64,000 nt of DNA, from the NCBI GenBank assembly GCA_015179025.1, contig WHUX01000042.1, forward strand, positions 248,001 through 312,000, given 5' to 3'. The notes under the pieces were generated by a model, which was not told the DNA's origin, did not search any database, and was given only the letters and a program-made list of their open reading frames with translations. Numbering within the stretch: the stretch's first letter is position 1; every line of letters begins with the position of its first letter. Position numbers and translations under genes: made by a program. This DNA is from Terfezia claveryi (lineage: Eukaryota; Ascomycota; Pezizomycetes; Pezizales; Pezizaceae). This document shows positions 22,659-34,243 of this stretch, one piece after another.

Positions 22659-23330
22659 ATGGCCTCGCCCCTCGCTTCGTACCCTGCACACCTGCTTCAC
22701 CTCCCGCTTCGGCACCTTCACGCTCGCACCTCACCGTACTTCTTCCACGCAGGGCTTCCACACCTCGTCGCTACTGTCCTCCCTCGCCACCGCTTACGCC
22801 CAAACCATCCTCACCAACCTCCTCCCCACCGCCGGCGATGCCCTCCCATTCGACGTCATCTTTGAGCCCGCATACAAGGGCATCCCCCTCGCGGCCAGCG
22901 CTGCCCTCAAGCTCTGCGAGCTCGACCCTTGTGCGGCGGGAACAGGGTATTGCTTCAACAGGAAGGAAGCAAAAGACCATGGTGAGGGGGGCGTGATTGT
23001 GGGGATGGATCTAAAAGGCAAGAGAGTGCTGATTGTAGATGATGTGATCACTGCTGGGGCAGCGATACGAGAAAGTATAGCCCTCATAAGAAAGCTAGGG
23101 GGCGTGGTGGTGGGGATCGTGGTGGCGCTAGATAGGATGGAGACTGTAGTTGGCGGGGAGGAGAAGGGCAAGAGTGCGATTGTGGAGTTGAAAGGGGAGG
23201 TGGGATGTGGTGTCTGGAGTATCTTGAGTTTGGAGGAATGGTGGAGGGAGAGGACAGGGATGGGTTGGTGGGGGAGGAGGAGAGGAGGAGGAGGAAGTAT
23301 AGGGAGAGGTATGGTGCGAGGGAGGTGTGA
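22659..23330 (+). pseudogene. orotate phosphoribosyltransferase copy, frame-broken
   Basis: The sequence covers the full length of the pyrimidine-synthesis enzyme OPRT (224 codons from ATG to stop, near the normal size), but in alternating frames. MASPLASY is in one frame, RFGTFTL in the next, SPYFFHAG back in the first, then FHTSSLLSSLATAYAQTIL through IFEPAYKGIPLAASAAL in the second, and the tail YRERYGAREV in the first again. The phosphoribosyl-pyrophosphate motif VLIVDDVITAGAAIRES is intact, and FNRKEAKDHGEGG, the catalytic-loop region, is well kept. Several bases are missing around FTL and after HAG. Either it is a young pseudogene or some breaks are assembly errors. It sits beside a TYW1 remnant and transposons. 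Confidence 0.75.
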
Positions 23331-23584
23331 AGAGTTGGATTGCTGGTGGGGTTGGGGCATGCATAAGGTATTGATATTTGCTTGGGGGCGGCTCGGTGGA
23401 GCAGATCTGAGAGCGACTGTGAAGTCTGGGGATGAGGATTCGGATGTCGATAAGCAGAAGATGAGGTGGATGTAGAGTGAGCAGATGTGGGAGGCGGTGG
23501 TGGATGTGAAGGATATTGGAATGATAATAGCGAAAGGAAAACAGCAAGGACAGCCTAATCAGGGCGGGGTGCCCGCTATACCTT

Positions 23585-24040
23585 GTGGAGAAGGGCCTCC
23601 GTTGCTTTGTGGAGATTAAGGGAGTTACCTACTGCGGTACTGCGACTACATCAAAGGCAGGATTGACAATGAGCAACGTCCCGTTCTACGAGGAAGTTCT
23701 GGAGTTTGTTGATGCGCTTAATGACGAGCTTGCTACGAGGGGTCTTGGGCATCGGATTGCGCGGAGCATGCACATAGTTGTTATGTGTTGATTGCGAGCG
23801 AGAAGTTTAAGGATGGGAAGGGGAGGTGGCATACGAGGATTGACTATTGAAAATTCTTTGAGCTGGTGGAGGGTGGGAAGCCGTTTGGGCCGTTGGATTA
23901 TGTGGGGGAGGAACACCAGAGTGTGCGACGTGGGGGAATCGTGAGTTTGATCCGCCTGATGAGAGGACGTGGAGGAAGGGGAAGAATAAGAAACCGCTGC
24001 GGGGAGCGGAGAGATGTGGGGAAATTGGTGCAACCAGACT
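23585..24040 (+). pseudogene. TYW1 C-terminal fragment (wybutosine synthesis)
   Basis: Remnant of the radical-SAM enzyme that makes the tricyclic base of wybutosine in tRNA-Phe. It shows FVEIKGVTYCGTATTSKAGL, then LTMSNVPFYEEVLEFVDALN, shifts frame to LIASEKFKDGKGRWHTRIDY, meets an in-frame stop, continues KFFELVEGGKPFGPLDYVGE, and in another frame ends EFDPPDERTWRKGKNKK. These are the family's C-terminal blocks (IKGVTYCG, TMxNVPWHEEV, WxTWIDYxxF, GFDPxDxRxxRK) in order. The flavodoxin and radical-SAM parts are absent. The stop, the frame shifts and the truncation mark a dead fragment. Confidence 0.75.
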
Positions 24041-24462
24041 AGGGAAATTGCGCCACTAGAGACAGATACGAGGTTAGTGGTGGAGGAGGTTGGGCTGTAG
24101 AAGTAGTGAAGGTGTAGACAGGGCAGCATTGTTCATATTCACATCGAACGATCGAGTCGGCATGCATAAGTAATTTGATTTATACCTTTATACCCTGTTT
24201 TGGTATTGAGAAAAGAAAGGCATTGTTGGGTTATGTAAGCTTCAAAATAAGCACAAGTCGGGAAATTCCGAAGCCAATCGAGGGTTTTCTATCCCAGAGC
24301 GGGTCACCCTAAATTCAACATGACGAAAGTTGAGACAACAGGGTAGGTAGTTTATCAACAAGTTGAATATACCCTATGAGCATTCTCAACGTGAGACTCA
24401 CCCAGCCAATAATGTAATCTGCCGAATGACCTGCGTATTTTCTCCTACTTCTGGAATTTGCT
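24041..24462. other. intergenic, left flank of transposon
   Basis: No gene supported. This is the sequence into which the Mutator-like element inserted; the last ten bases are its left target duplication. Confidence 0.4.
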
Positions 24463-24472
24463 AATCGACCAA
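24463..24472 (+). repeat. 10-bp target-site duplication, left copy
   Basis: AATCGACCAA directly before the left terminus, identical to 27896-27905 directly after the right terminus. Confidence 0.85.
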
Positions 24473-24667
24473 GAGAAAACCTTTAAAATGCCCTCCGGGT
24501 AACACGGACTACTGTAAAATGCCCTCCACTTAGTGGAACATGTCTAAGATACAACACTAAACCACTCTCTCTACTAGACCAACACCCTCGCTGCTTGGCA
24601 TGGCTATATGCAAAGGCCCCTTTTTTATGCCAGACTAACACGCGCCCATGCAGTTCAGCATACCCTA

Positions 24668-26485
24668 CAGTTTTTGACCTAGATAGTACCGATCCGTGAT
24701 GGTGAAACGATCCATGTCAACTACCCCTGCCATGACACATATCCCGAGATATTACGCTGGCTAGATATCCTCTACAGACCGGGCAAATTGTTTCCTGACA
24801 CTTTTGAATATGCTCTACAATATGCGCACACTAGGTAGTTGAATAACTCATGTGAAGCTATCATATGCACCAATCCACCTCGAAAAGGATGAAATTGCCT
24901 CCCCCTCCTCAGTGTGACCCCTTCACCCACAGATATAATGAACTAACAAGTCTACATAGTGCCAGCACCTTAACTTAGCATCTATATTTATGTTAGGATA
25001 CAATATATTGGCATAGTGCTATATAAAAAGTCATTATTGTTCAGTACCTAACATGCATAATTCAGCCATTTCGATCTTTTGGACCATGTCCGCCGGTTTT
25101 TCAGTATTTTGATCCTTCTCGACCTTTCATATCTTCTACAGCCTCTTTACTAATCTATTTGCACAACTCCTATATCCTTTATACCCTATACATCCTCACC
25201 TTCTATCTTCTATCCTACACACCAGGCTTAATTAGGTTGCTCAATGATCATTTTGCCTTATATTTTTCCTTATATAAAACATATATATATATAAGGTTTC
25301 TTAAAGATTTTTTAACCAGGTCAATACTCATTTACATCCACAGCTCCTGTATATGCTAAGGGGGGTATTGGAAGTTTATAGCCTATACTTCTAGATTCGC
25401 TCAGGAAACCTCCATCTATTGTAGTCTAGAGGCCTCTGCTTATTGCAATCTAGAGACTTTGTCTATTGCAGTCTGGAGGTCTCGGTCTATTGCAGTCTGC
25501 AGGTCTCTGTCTATTATAGCAACCGCATTTGCCTTATACAGCAGTTCATGTAATATTTTAATCATGGCTCATAACTACCTAGTTGGTCTAGCATACAATA
25601 TCTATCTAGGTATGTGGATTTTCATCCGTATATGGCTTCTGAAAGGCTTTCGAGGCTGTTTTATACTGGTCTGGCTCATTCCTTATATATAGCTGCTTTA
25701 GGTTCCGCTAAATAGCTACAATATTCTATTTCTGCTATAGGATATAGAGCTCAAGATATCATTTGCATACATCCATATCATATCTCTAGCTATTTCAATA
25801 TCTCCGAACTATTCTGAGTGAAGTGTACCTTTATTGACCTCATATCTACCCCCGCCGTTGTCATGTTGCCAGAGGTATACTATTCTTGCAGCCAGGTTGC
25901 TCAGTTATCTAATCAATAGTATGGAGTAAATGGACCTAAGTTACCGGGCCTACGGGATAACAGAATACACAGGGTATAGTGAGTGTAGGAGTGGTACAGA
26001 ATGAGTAGTGAAGAGGCTGCAGAAGATACGAAAGGTCAAGAAGGATCAAAATACTGAAAAACTGGCGGACATGGTCCAAAAGCTCGAAATGGCTGAATTA
26101 TACATGTTAGGTACCAAACAATAATAACTTTTTATATAGCACTATGCCAATATATTGTATCCTAACATAAATGTAGATGCTAAGTTAAGGTGCTGGCACT
26201 ATGTAGGCTTGTTAGTTCATTATATCTGTGGGTGAAGGGGTCACACTGAGGAGGGGGGGGCAATTTCATCCTTTTCGAGGTGGATTGGTGCATATGATAG
26301 CTTCACATGAGTTATTCAACTACCTAGTGTGCGCATATTGTAGAGCATATTCAAAAGTGTCAGGAAACAATTTGCCCGGTCTGTAGAGGATATCTAGCCA
26401 GCGCAGTATCTCGGGATATGTGTCTGGCAGGGGTAGTTGACATGGATCGTTTCACCATCACGGATCGGTACTAGGTCAAAAACTG
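24668..26485. mobile_element. nested inverted-repeat element at a TA site (Tc1/mariner-like)
   Basis: The termini CAGTTTTTGACCTAG and its reverse complement are flanked by TA on both sides (24666-24667 and 26486-26487). Inverted arms of roughly 500 bases run from 24668 to about 25195 and from about 25960 to 26485. A TA duplication and a CAGT start fit the Tc1/mariner superfamily. The arms are unusually long for that group, so a fold-back derivative is possible. Only an AT-rich, stop-filled interior remains, with a 24-bp tandem repeat and no transposase motif. The other arm of the host element shows the uninterrupted site, confirming the borders. Confidence 0.8.
25409..25510 (+). repeat. 24-bp tandem repeat, about four copies
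   Basis: The unit CTATTGCAGTCTGGAGGTCT is the core of a 24-base period, degenerate in the first copies. It lies in the unique interior of the nested element. In one frame it codes an eight-residue repeat (SIAVWRSR, SIAVCRSL), but the surrounding frame is short and not believed to be a gene. Confidence 0.7.
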
Positions 26486-26490
26486 TACCT

Positions 26491-26595
26491 AGCATACCCA
26501 GCATACCCAGCATAACCGACACGCAGCATACCCGTCCCCATACCCAGCAGCATACCGCGCCCATACTCAGCAGCATACCGCGCCCATACCCAGCA
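26491..26595 (+). repeat. AGCATACCC minisatellite, left MULE arm
   Basis: Degenerate 9- to 14-base units built on AGCATACCC. The inverted counterpart (GGGTATGCT) lies at about 27585-27695 in the right arm, with a different number and order of units. Confidence 0.75.
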
Positions 26596-27584
26596 CACTC
26601 CGCAACATACTCAAATTACCTAGTACATGGCGATATCTCTCAGTGCTTCTGTAGTAGGCTTGTGCTTCGGGGGGGTCCGCTAATCTGTTCACGCATATTA
26701 CAGGCTCCTATAGCTATACCAGTACTACCTAGACTTCATGCGCTTTTTCTATGGCTAATATACCATGTATGATTGCTTTATTACTCCATACACTCTTAAG
26801 GCAGGCATGCTTTAAATTACGCGCTGCGATAATTATCTGTTGGTTTGATATGCTTTGTAGTTACCGTCCTGCTTCAGGGTAACCTGGTGTTCCCCACTCG
26901 CTTCTATTGCATTTGGTATCTTTAATATGTCTAAACTACTGTAGTTTATATTTTCGCATAGTTTGTAGGTGCGGGTGTCAGAGTAAACCTATACACAGTG
27001 TTGAATGAACTTCAGAGTGAGATCTTACCGTAATACCATACTCTATAAATAAACATCACTAGAAGTACAAGTTGGCTATTACTTACCAACATAGAGAGCA
27101 CATATATGATCTTTAGCCGAGAGCGAAAGTATTTAGAATAATCATCTCTATATATTTTATGATTATACATATATATATTTTGGTGCTATGTACGGAGTAT
27201 ATTCTACTATAATAGGCAATCTATCATTGGGAACACAACTACCTACATACCGGCAGCGCATGCCTGGTCATACGCCAAGAGCCACAAGCACAGACCTGAG
27301 CGAAGATTACCCTGAAGCGTGATTGTAACTGCGGAACCGTATCTAACCAATAGATAGCTATCGCAGCGCATAATTTAAAGCATGCCTGCCTATAAGAGTG
27401 TATGGAGTAATCATACATGGTATATTAGCCATAGAAAAAGCGCATGAAGTCTAGGTACTGGTATAGCTATAGGAGCGCGTAATATGCGTGAACAGATTAG
27501 CGGACCCCCCCAAAGCACAAGCCTACTACAGGAGCTGAGAGATATCGTGATGTGCTGAGTGATTTGAGTATACTGCGAAGTGTG

Positions 27585-27695
27585 CTGGGTATGGGTGTGG
27601 GTATGCTGCTGAGTATGGTACGGGTATGCTGTGTGTCGACGGTTATGCTGGGGCTGGGTATGCTGGGTATGCTGGGTATGCTGGGTAGGGTATGC
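27585..27695 (-). repeat. AGCATACCC minisatellite, right MULE arm
   Basis: Reverse-strand copies of the same unit, including several perfect GGGTATGCT repeats in a row near 27655-27690. Unit number differs from the left arm. Confidence 0.75.
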
Positions 27696-27895
27696 TGAAC
27701 AGGTGAAGCACATGATAGCGATGCGTGTTACCTAGTCTAGCATAAAAGGGGCCTTTGCATATAGTCATGCCAAGCAGTGAGGGTGTTGGTCTAGTAGAGA
27801 GAGTGGTTTAGTTTTGTATCTTAGACATGTTCCACTAAGTGGAGGGCATTTTACAGTAGTCCGTGTTACCCGGAGGGCATTTTAAAGGTTTTCTC

Positions 27896-27905
27896 AATCG
27901 ACCAA
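27896..27905 (+). repeat. 10-bp target-site duplication, right copy
   Basis: AATCGACCAA following the right terminus; matches the left copy exactly. Confidence 0.85.
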
Positions 27906-29232
27906 CCGATATGCACGATATGCAGGGGAAAACAGGGCAGATGCAACACGAGAATGGTCACCTCTTTTTGTTACGGAACTACAAGTATATCTTGGAATTT
28001 TAATTCTAGTCGGAACCTTATGCAAATACGGCATCTACACATTTCAGATCCTAACCGGAAAATCCTATTCTGTGATCAGACATTTTGATATTGACTAGGG
28101 TCGCACGGTATCAGATCAAAGTAACACTCGAGCATAGCTTCATATGAGGCGACCACGCTACTTTGAGCATAGTAATTTCACCAATCGTCGTAGCTAACTG
28201 GAAAATATTTCTTCATTGAAGATGCCACAGCACCTTTAGAGGGCTGGGAAAGTCTAGGGAAAGGTACCCCTTGTAGGAGGAACCTGTACTGAACCGTTGA
28301 TTTCCATGACCTGTAACAATTGTTTCCTAACGTTGATTTATACAAAAAAGTCTCATTGCTGTTACCCTGAAACTGCTTGGCATATACATAGGTTTAAACT
28401 AGGTCATAACATTAAACCGAGTTTGTTTACCGGCACCGCCGATCGCAACAAGAGTTGCAACCTGACAAATGATTGGAACGAGTTTCAAATATGACATGGA
28501 AAATTCCAGATGAGCATCAGGCAGACTACATCAAATCCGGTTCCCGCACACCTTTGATGTTTCTGTCACACAATTGCAAAGATTAGTTTCTTTAAGTTAT
28601 CGCTGACACTCTATTAGATTGACAGATGAGGCAACTAGTAGTCGTCAGAGCTGAGATCACCCGTACCCTGACGTGCTCCGGGGTCGGGATTTCGACAACC
28701 ACCAATCTGGAAGGGGCCGCGTGCAAATTAAATTAGACTAGGGGCACACACGAAAGACGTTGGATCGATCTGCCGTCGTACAGGATATAAAGGTGTTGCT
28801 AACATCTTAGGGCTTAGTTGAACGCGGGTTAAGCAGTATTCGCGGCAGACCGGCAGGTCCACGAGAGAGGGAGGCCTGGGAGGATATGTAGGTGTACTCT
28901 ACTCGTTCATGCCTATCAACTACTGCCGATCGAATGAAATAAAAAGGTGTCATCGGTGGTGAAGAATTTGCACATGCTTTTCGCAATTGGGGGACCGGAG
29001 CTCTTCCGCAACGGTAGATTACGGGGAGAGGCCGACTGGTTGGTCTGGGGGCGATGGCGAGTGGCGGGGGCCCGATTGCGAGACTGCTTAGTACAGTGGA
29101 ATATGGCGTCCTTCCTATATACCCCATCTCCTCTCGACAAATTTTTTATCTTTTGCTGTTGCCCTACATTTTTGGCTTTCATTGACGGCGCGAAACTTCC
29201 CAAGAGCTTGAGATCACCTTAAGATTTAAACA
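27906..29232. other. intergenic, upstream of the dioxygenase gene
   Basis: No gene supported. The last 100 bases before 29233 include pyrimidine-rich stretches typical of fungal promoters. Confidence 0.4.
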
Positions 29233-30629
29233 ATGGCACCCTCGGTAGTCCCTAACGGTGTCGATATCTCCTCCCTCAACCTCAAGGACAAGAGGGAGGC
29301 TGTCTCTGCCCTGGGTGGAAACAAGCACAACTACGTCCCTGGTATCACCCCAGTCAACAACCGCCCAGAAGATGACTACCCTTACGACCACTTCCGCCCT
29401 GCTTTCCCTGAGCACTCCTGGGGCCCACTCAAGCATGTTCCCTATGAAGACAAGGGACTTCTTGGTGACCCACACTACCGCAACCTTCTTAATGCCGCAA
29501 CCGATGTCTTCGATTACACTCCAAAAATTGGAACAGAAATCTCGGGGATACAGTTGAGGAACTTGACTGATGCACAGAAAAATGATCTTGCGAGGTTGAT
29601 CGCCCACAGGGGTGTGGTGTTCTTCAGGGGTCAGAGTGATTGGGATGTGGAGGATCAGCTTGCGCTAGGAAGGTACTTTGGGATTTTGCACAAGCATGCG
29701 ACTACAGCAATGCCGAAGAAGGAGGGATTGGAGGAGATTCATGTGGTATATACAGACGAGAAGGGGGCAGACCAGTCAGCGTGGTTTCCGGTTGGGTATT
29801 TCTGGCACTCTGATGTGGGTTGTTCTCTTTCTGCACTCATTGCGGTAAGACTTTGCTGAACTAGGACTTAGGTGACTTATGAACTTCAACCACCATCATA
29901 CACCTCGTTGAAACTCCTCACTGGGCCTCCACGAGGTGGAGGAGGAGACACGCTTTGGTCTTCGGGATACGCTGCGTATGATGCATTATCTCTGCATATG
30001 CAGAAGTACCTTGAGGGCTTGACTGCCTTGCACAGTGCAGAAGAGCAGGCCCAGGGTTCGATTCAGTCTGGACGACATGTTCGCCGTGAGGTAGGCTCAA
30101 ATTTCCTCAATGCTAATGTATGTTCCTTCTAAGTTAACAGTTTTTCCTATCTATAGCCAGTCATCACAGAACATCCCATCATCCGTATTAATCCAGTCAC
30201 TGGATGGAAATCACTATTCATCAACCCCGGCTTTGTCAAGTCCATTGTTGGTATCCCCAAGGCGGAGAGTGATGCCATCTTAAAATACCTTAATACGGTG
30301 ATTATGGGAACGCCGGAGATTCATGTGAGGTTTAGCTGGCAGAAGGACAGCGTGGCAATCTGGGATAATAGGGTGACGGTGTGTTGTCCACAAAGTTTAC
30401 TATCATATTTCTTCCGTTATGGCCTTGCTGACATTGCCTGCAATAATAGAACCACAGTGCAACCTACGGGTTCCACCCACATAGGAGACATGCGATCAGA
30501 GTGACTCCACATGGTGAGGTACCGTACTTTGATTTTAAGGGAAAGAGTCAAGAGGAGGACTTGGCGGAGAAGTATGGGTATAAGCCGAAGAACAAAGATG
30601 GAAGTAGGTTTGGAAATTACAATGACTAG
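29233..30629 (+). CDS. TauD/JLP1-type alpha-ketoglutarate-dependent dioxygenase
   Basis: Fe(II)/2-oxoglutarate enzyme of the taurine/sulfonate dioxygenase family, which frees sulfite from sulfonates as a sulfur source. Exons 29233-29814, 29872-30090, 30157-30378 and 30450-30629 give 400 residues. Landmarks: GTEISGIQLRNLTDAQKNDL, LIAHRGVVFFRGQ, FWHSDVTYELQPPSYTSLKL with the HxD iron ligands (the Asp codon ends exon 1), GGGGDTLWSSGYAAYDALS, VAIWDNRVT, and the distal-ligand region GFHPHRRHAIRVTPHGE with the Arg that binds 2-oxoglutarate. All iron and co-substrate residues are present. The true substrate (taurine, other sulfonate, or another small acid) cannot be told from sequence. Confidence 0.92.
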
Positions 30630-30925
30630 GGGATGTGAGCGGTGGTTTCAGATGACCGAAATGGGAGCTATGTAATGAATTTAAAATGGGTTTTGGAAGG
30701 GGAGATTTTTATCATTCTTGGAGTTGGCGTTTTGAAGCAAGTCGATCTCTTATGATGATAAGCGTGCTGTACTATGCACTCAAATTTATAACATTAATGA
30801 TAAATATTTCCTGTCCTTCTGAGCGCCGAAGCGTTAAAGGGTGATTTTGCCAATAGCGATCTACACTAAATCTATTAGAGGGACAACACCTTCCGCCAAC
30901 CAACCTTACCCTGCACCCCAACTAT

Positions 30926-33900
30926 ATGGACGTCTCCCGCATCCACCCCATACAAGTCCGTGCCCTCCTCGACGGTCACGCTAGCGGCCTCTTCCGGGAC
31001 TACCATGGGAACATCAAGCCCCTCAAGCTCTGTCTCGGCCTCCCCCGACTCCTCCCTGGGGAGCTTACCCCCAACGAACCGGCAGCTGAGCTTTATGATG
31101 CCAACGAAGCGGATACGGGTATATACTTGGGCACATGTTTCCCGCAGAAAGGATTTGGCTTTACAGCAGGAGTGGGGTTGGGATTGGTTGGTGTTGGGGG
31201 GGAGAAGTTTGAGGCTGATAGGGAGGTTGGGAGATGGATGGGAGAGGTGATTACGAGGATTCCGGAGGTTAAGAATCCAGTAGAGTTTTTGCCGGTAAAC
31301 TCACTTGGAGGGGGGAGAGGGGAGAGGTTTAAAGAGGAGGTACCGTTGTTGAGGAGGCCGAGGGGAGAGGAGTGGGTGGGGGATGGTGAGTATGTCTCGA
31401 AATTACCGGAGGCGGGAATATCGAGTGAGAGATTGGGGAAGATGAGGGCACCTTTTCGGCGGAGTAAGGCAGAGAAAGAAGCAGATAGGGGAGATGGGGG
31501 TTTGAGGTGGTCGAGGAGGGTGAAGAGGGAGATCGGGGAGTGGGTAGCTGGGGCGACGGCGGGAGAGAAGTTGCAGGCGGAGAGGGCGGTGGTGGAGTGG
31601 ATGGGGGAGGTAATAAAGAGGACTGTGGGGTTTGGTGAGGGGAGGGTGGAGATACCAGAACTCGTTATACTAACGAGTGGGGAGATTGAGGAAGATGAGG
31701 TTTTGTTTCCATTGGCGTTGGGGAGGAAAGAGGAAAAACCGCATGAGGAGGCGGGATGGGTGAATATCGAGTGGCCTCCGAAGAAGGAGATTATGAGTGA
31801 GTTGAAGAAGATTGGGGATGATGGTTTGGATGGTATTGAGGATACACTGCTTGGAGAGTTTAGGGGCGGATATGTGACGGAAAACCTCACAGAGAATAAT
31901 CTGGAAGCTCTCGGGGAGGGGCGGAACATAAGCACACCAAAAGCAACGTCTCTACACATCCCCTCTTCACCGCCGACCCACCACCTCATTACTCCAGGCC
32001 CCGCATCCTCCCCAGCTTCACTTCCGCCGTCCAGCAAGAAACGAGATAGAAACGGCTATAAAGATCTCTACATCGAAGGACCACTCACACCCCTCCCCTC
32101 TAGCCCCTTCCCATTCCACCACGACTGTCCAAAATCGGCGAAGAAGCCTCGCCCGCATCTGAAAATCAACCTTCCACCACCAGATTCTACACCACCACCA
32201 CAGAAGATAGAGAGCATAGAGGAGAAATTTCTTCCAACACCTATAATCACTGAAGGGAAATCCTTCCTTGCCTCTCTTGCACAAGAGCAACTCTCCGCAG
32301 ACGATGGCCTACTCAGAGAGACAGTTCCAATTATGGATGTCGACCTAGGGGAGATAAGGTTAGCTGCGCCGTGGGATGGAATTGATGTGTTACTTTCTAC
32401 TAGGGATTGTGACGGTGATATTAATGTTAAGGAGAGTTGGTTAGGTCTAGCTGTCAGGTGGTGGTCTGGAGAAAAGGTCATAGGGTTGGAATTAGGGTGG
32501 AAGCCATTTACTAGAAATACGTGGGGAATGGAGATTTTAAGGGAGAGTATTGGAGAGAGAGATGGTAACGGAGAAGGGGGATTGTTATTACAGGAGGTGG
32601 AGAGGGGAGTTGAAGTTGGAAGAAGTGCTGAAACAAGATTAGCCCCAAGAGATTGGGAGGAGGGCTTGGGTGAGGAGAAAGAAGAGGAAGAGGAGGAGTT
32701 GGAGTCAATATTAGGCATAAAAGAGATACAGGCAAGATGTGGAGTGGAGGAAACACTGGGGAAGAGAAAGAGGGATAGGGAAATGCGAGGAGGGAAGAAC
32801 GTGCAAGATCAGGGTAATGACCCTTCAAACGAACAACGACAACCTCACATTCAAAACCCAAAGCCAAGCAATGTAATCGATGGCAGACAGGCTTTCTCTA
32901 TCGAGCCGCAGTCAGCAAAGTTACTTCAATCACCATTGAATCGACGCCATCAACTAGCAGCTATCTTACATGATGTTACCTCCCATCCGCCTCGGAAACG
33001 CCTCTCTGTAGCAAGCAAGCGTCTCTCTCCAATCAAGGCCCTAGCAATATCTAAAGCTCCACCCATCTTTGCACCTATATTCGGTACTCTAACGGGTTCG
33101 TTCTCCGCCACGTCCTCCCTCGCCACATTCATGTCTATGCGAGATCGTGCGTCAGACAATTTGCTTCCAGTGTCCTCCAGACTACGATCACCTACCCCAC
33201 TACCACAGTCCGCGCCGACACCACCATCACAGCCACAGAAAATATCAGTAGACGTATCAAAGCTCATATTACCTGCTCCCACCCTCCCCCCAACCTGCCA
33301 AAAACACAATTCGTCGTTTCCACCACCCTCCTCCAATCCCACCGGGGGATCCTCCGTACAATCAAGGCTCTATGGGGAAATAAAGCAGACTGGGTTGAAC
33401 GAGAATACATCCACGCCGAACTCCAATCCCACCTCTCCACTCCTTCCAGATTCAGTGCCGGAAGCGGTGGGAATGAAGCCTCTACCTTAGAAGAAGACTA
33501 CGAGCAGCCCCCCTCCTCCTCTCCCCCACCGCAGGCCTGTTCCTCACCTCCCTCGCACGAATCCGGCAACGAGTTCTCCTTCCCGGGGAAAAGGAGAACC
33601 CTGGGAATAGTACTGGTGGGGTTAGAGATTCGATACTTTGTATCGCCAAGACAGTCGAGAGGTTGTGGGTTGTGGTCGTTGCTGCTGGAGGGGTTACTTC
33701 AGAGAAGGATACGGAACATTGGTGTGTATTTCTCGCATTTTGCATGGGCGTGGAGGGGTGTAAAGTCAAGCCTCTATTAGTCGCCATTCCCGCTGGGGGG
33801 AGGGTGCAGACGGGCCAGTCGCACGATGGGTCGGGGCCGTGATGTTCCAGGAAGCTATGTATTGGAAAGATATCGTACGGCAATTCGCTCCCTGGTGGGC

Positions 33901-34243
33901 AGAAGATCATGAGACTGATGCCTCCGACTTTTACGAACAACACAATACTAAACCTGTCTATGAGGGAGAAGAGGAAGAAGAAATAACTGCAGATGGTGAC
34001 GCATGGGTTATGCGGACTGAGACGACCGGAGAAATGTTTCTAAGGAAGGCGGGGATGAATGTGTTTGCTGCGGGGGTGGCATTGAGGGAGGTTACGAGGT
34101 TGGAAGATGAGGATTTGCAGAGCGGAGTGGGGGTTATGAGGAGGCTGTTGGTTATGAGGGGGGAGGAGAGAATGAGTCTTTTGGGAAACTTGGTGGGGGA
34201 GAGGGCGGTGGGGAGGTTGAATGCGGGAATAGAGGGAGTTTAG
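30926..34243 (+). CDS. long conserved fungal protein (DUF7102-like), three frame slips
   Basis: The frame is open from ATG 30926 to about 33295 (start MDVSRIHPIQVRALLDGHAS), then continues in a second frame (KTQFVVSTTLLQSHRGILRT, IKALWGNKADWVEREY), a third (LSPTAGLFLTSLARIRQRVL, TVERLWVVVVAAGGVTSEKD), and finally MFQEAMYWKDIVRQFAPWWA to GEMFLRKAGMNVFAA and the stop at 34243. Each slip equals one missing base, in an A5 run (about 33300), a C6 run (about 33508) and a G4 run (about 33835). Overall about 1106 residues. The C-terminal blocks resemble a fungal domain I know as DUF7102, possibly with an XPF-nuclease-like fold as in SHOC1/Zip2; that is a weak inference. The middle is acidic and disordered. 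Gene or young pseudogene depends on whether the slips are real. Confidence 0.55.

Larger units (their letters stand above)
24473..27895. mobile_element. non-autonomous Mutator-like element (MULE)
   Basis: The two ends are long inverted repeats beginning GAGAAAACCTTTAAAATGCC. The left arm is 24473-24667 plus 26488 to about 26882, interrupted by a second element. The right arm is about 27310-27895. Each arm is close to 590 bases. The flanks carry a perfect 10-bp direct repeat. Long inverted repeats with 9-11-bp duplications are the mark of the Mutator superfamily. Without the nested insert the element is about 1.6 kb. No transposase gene is present, so it would depend on a helper elsewhere. The arms contain a minisatellite of AGCATACCC units. 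The central core (about 26883-27309) has no recognisable coding capacity. Confidence 0.85.

Noticed and set aside
25159..25692. Short open frames inside the nested element
   Set aside because: AT-rich, repetitive and without transposase motifs; they are by-products of the tandem repeat.
31093..32718. Long minus-strand open frames of 314 and 216 codons
   Set aside because: They mirror the strongly biased plus-strand gene and are Ser/Pro low-complexity shadows.
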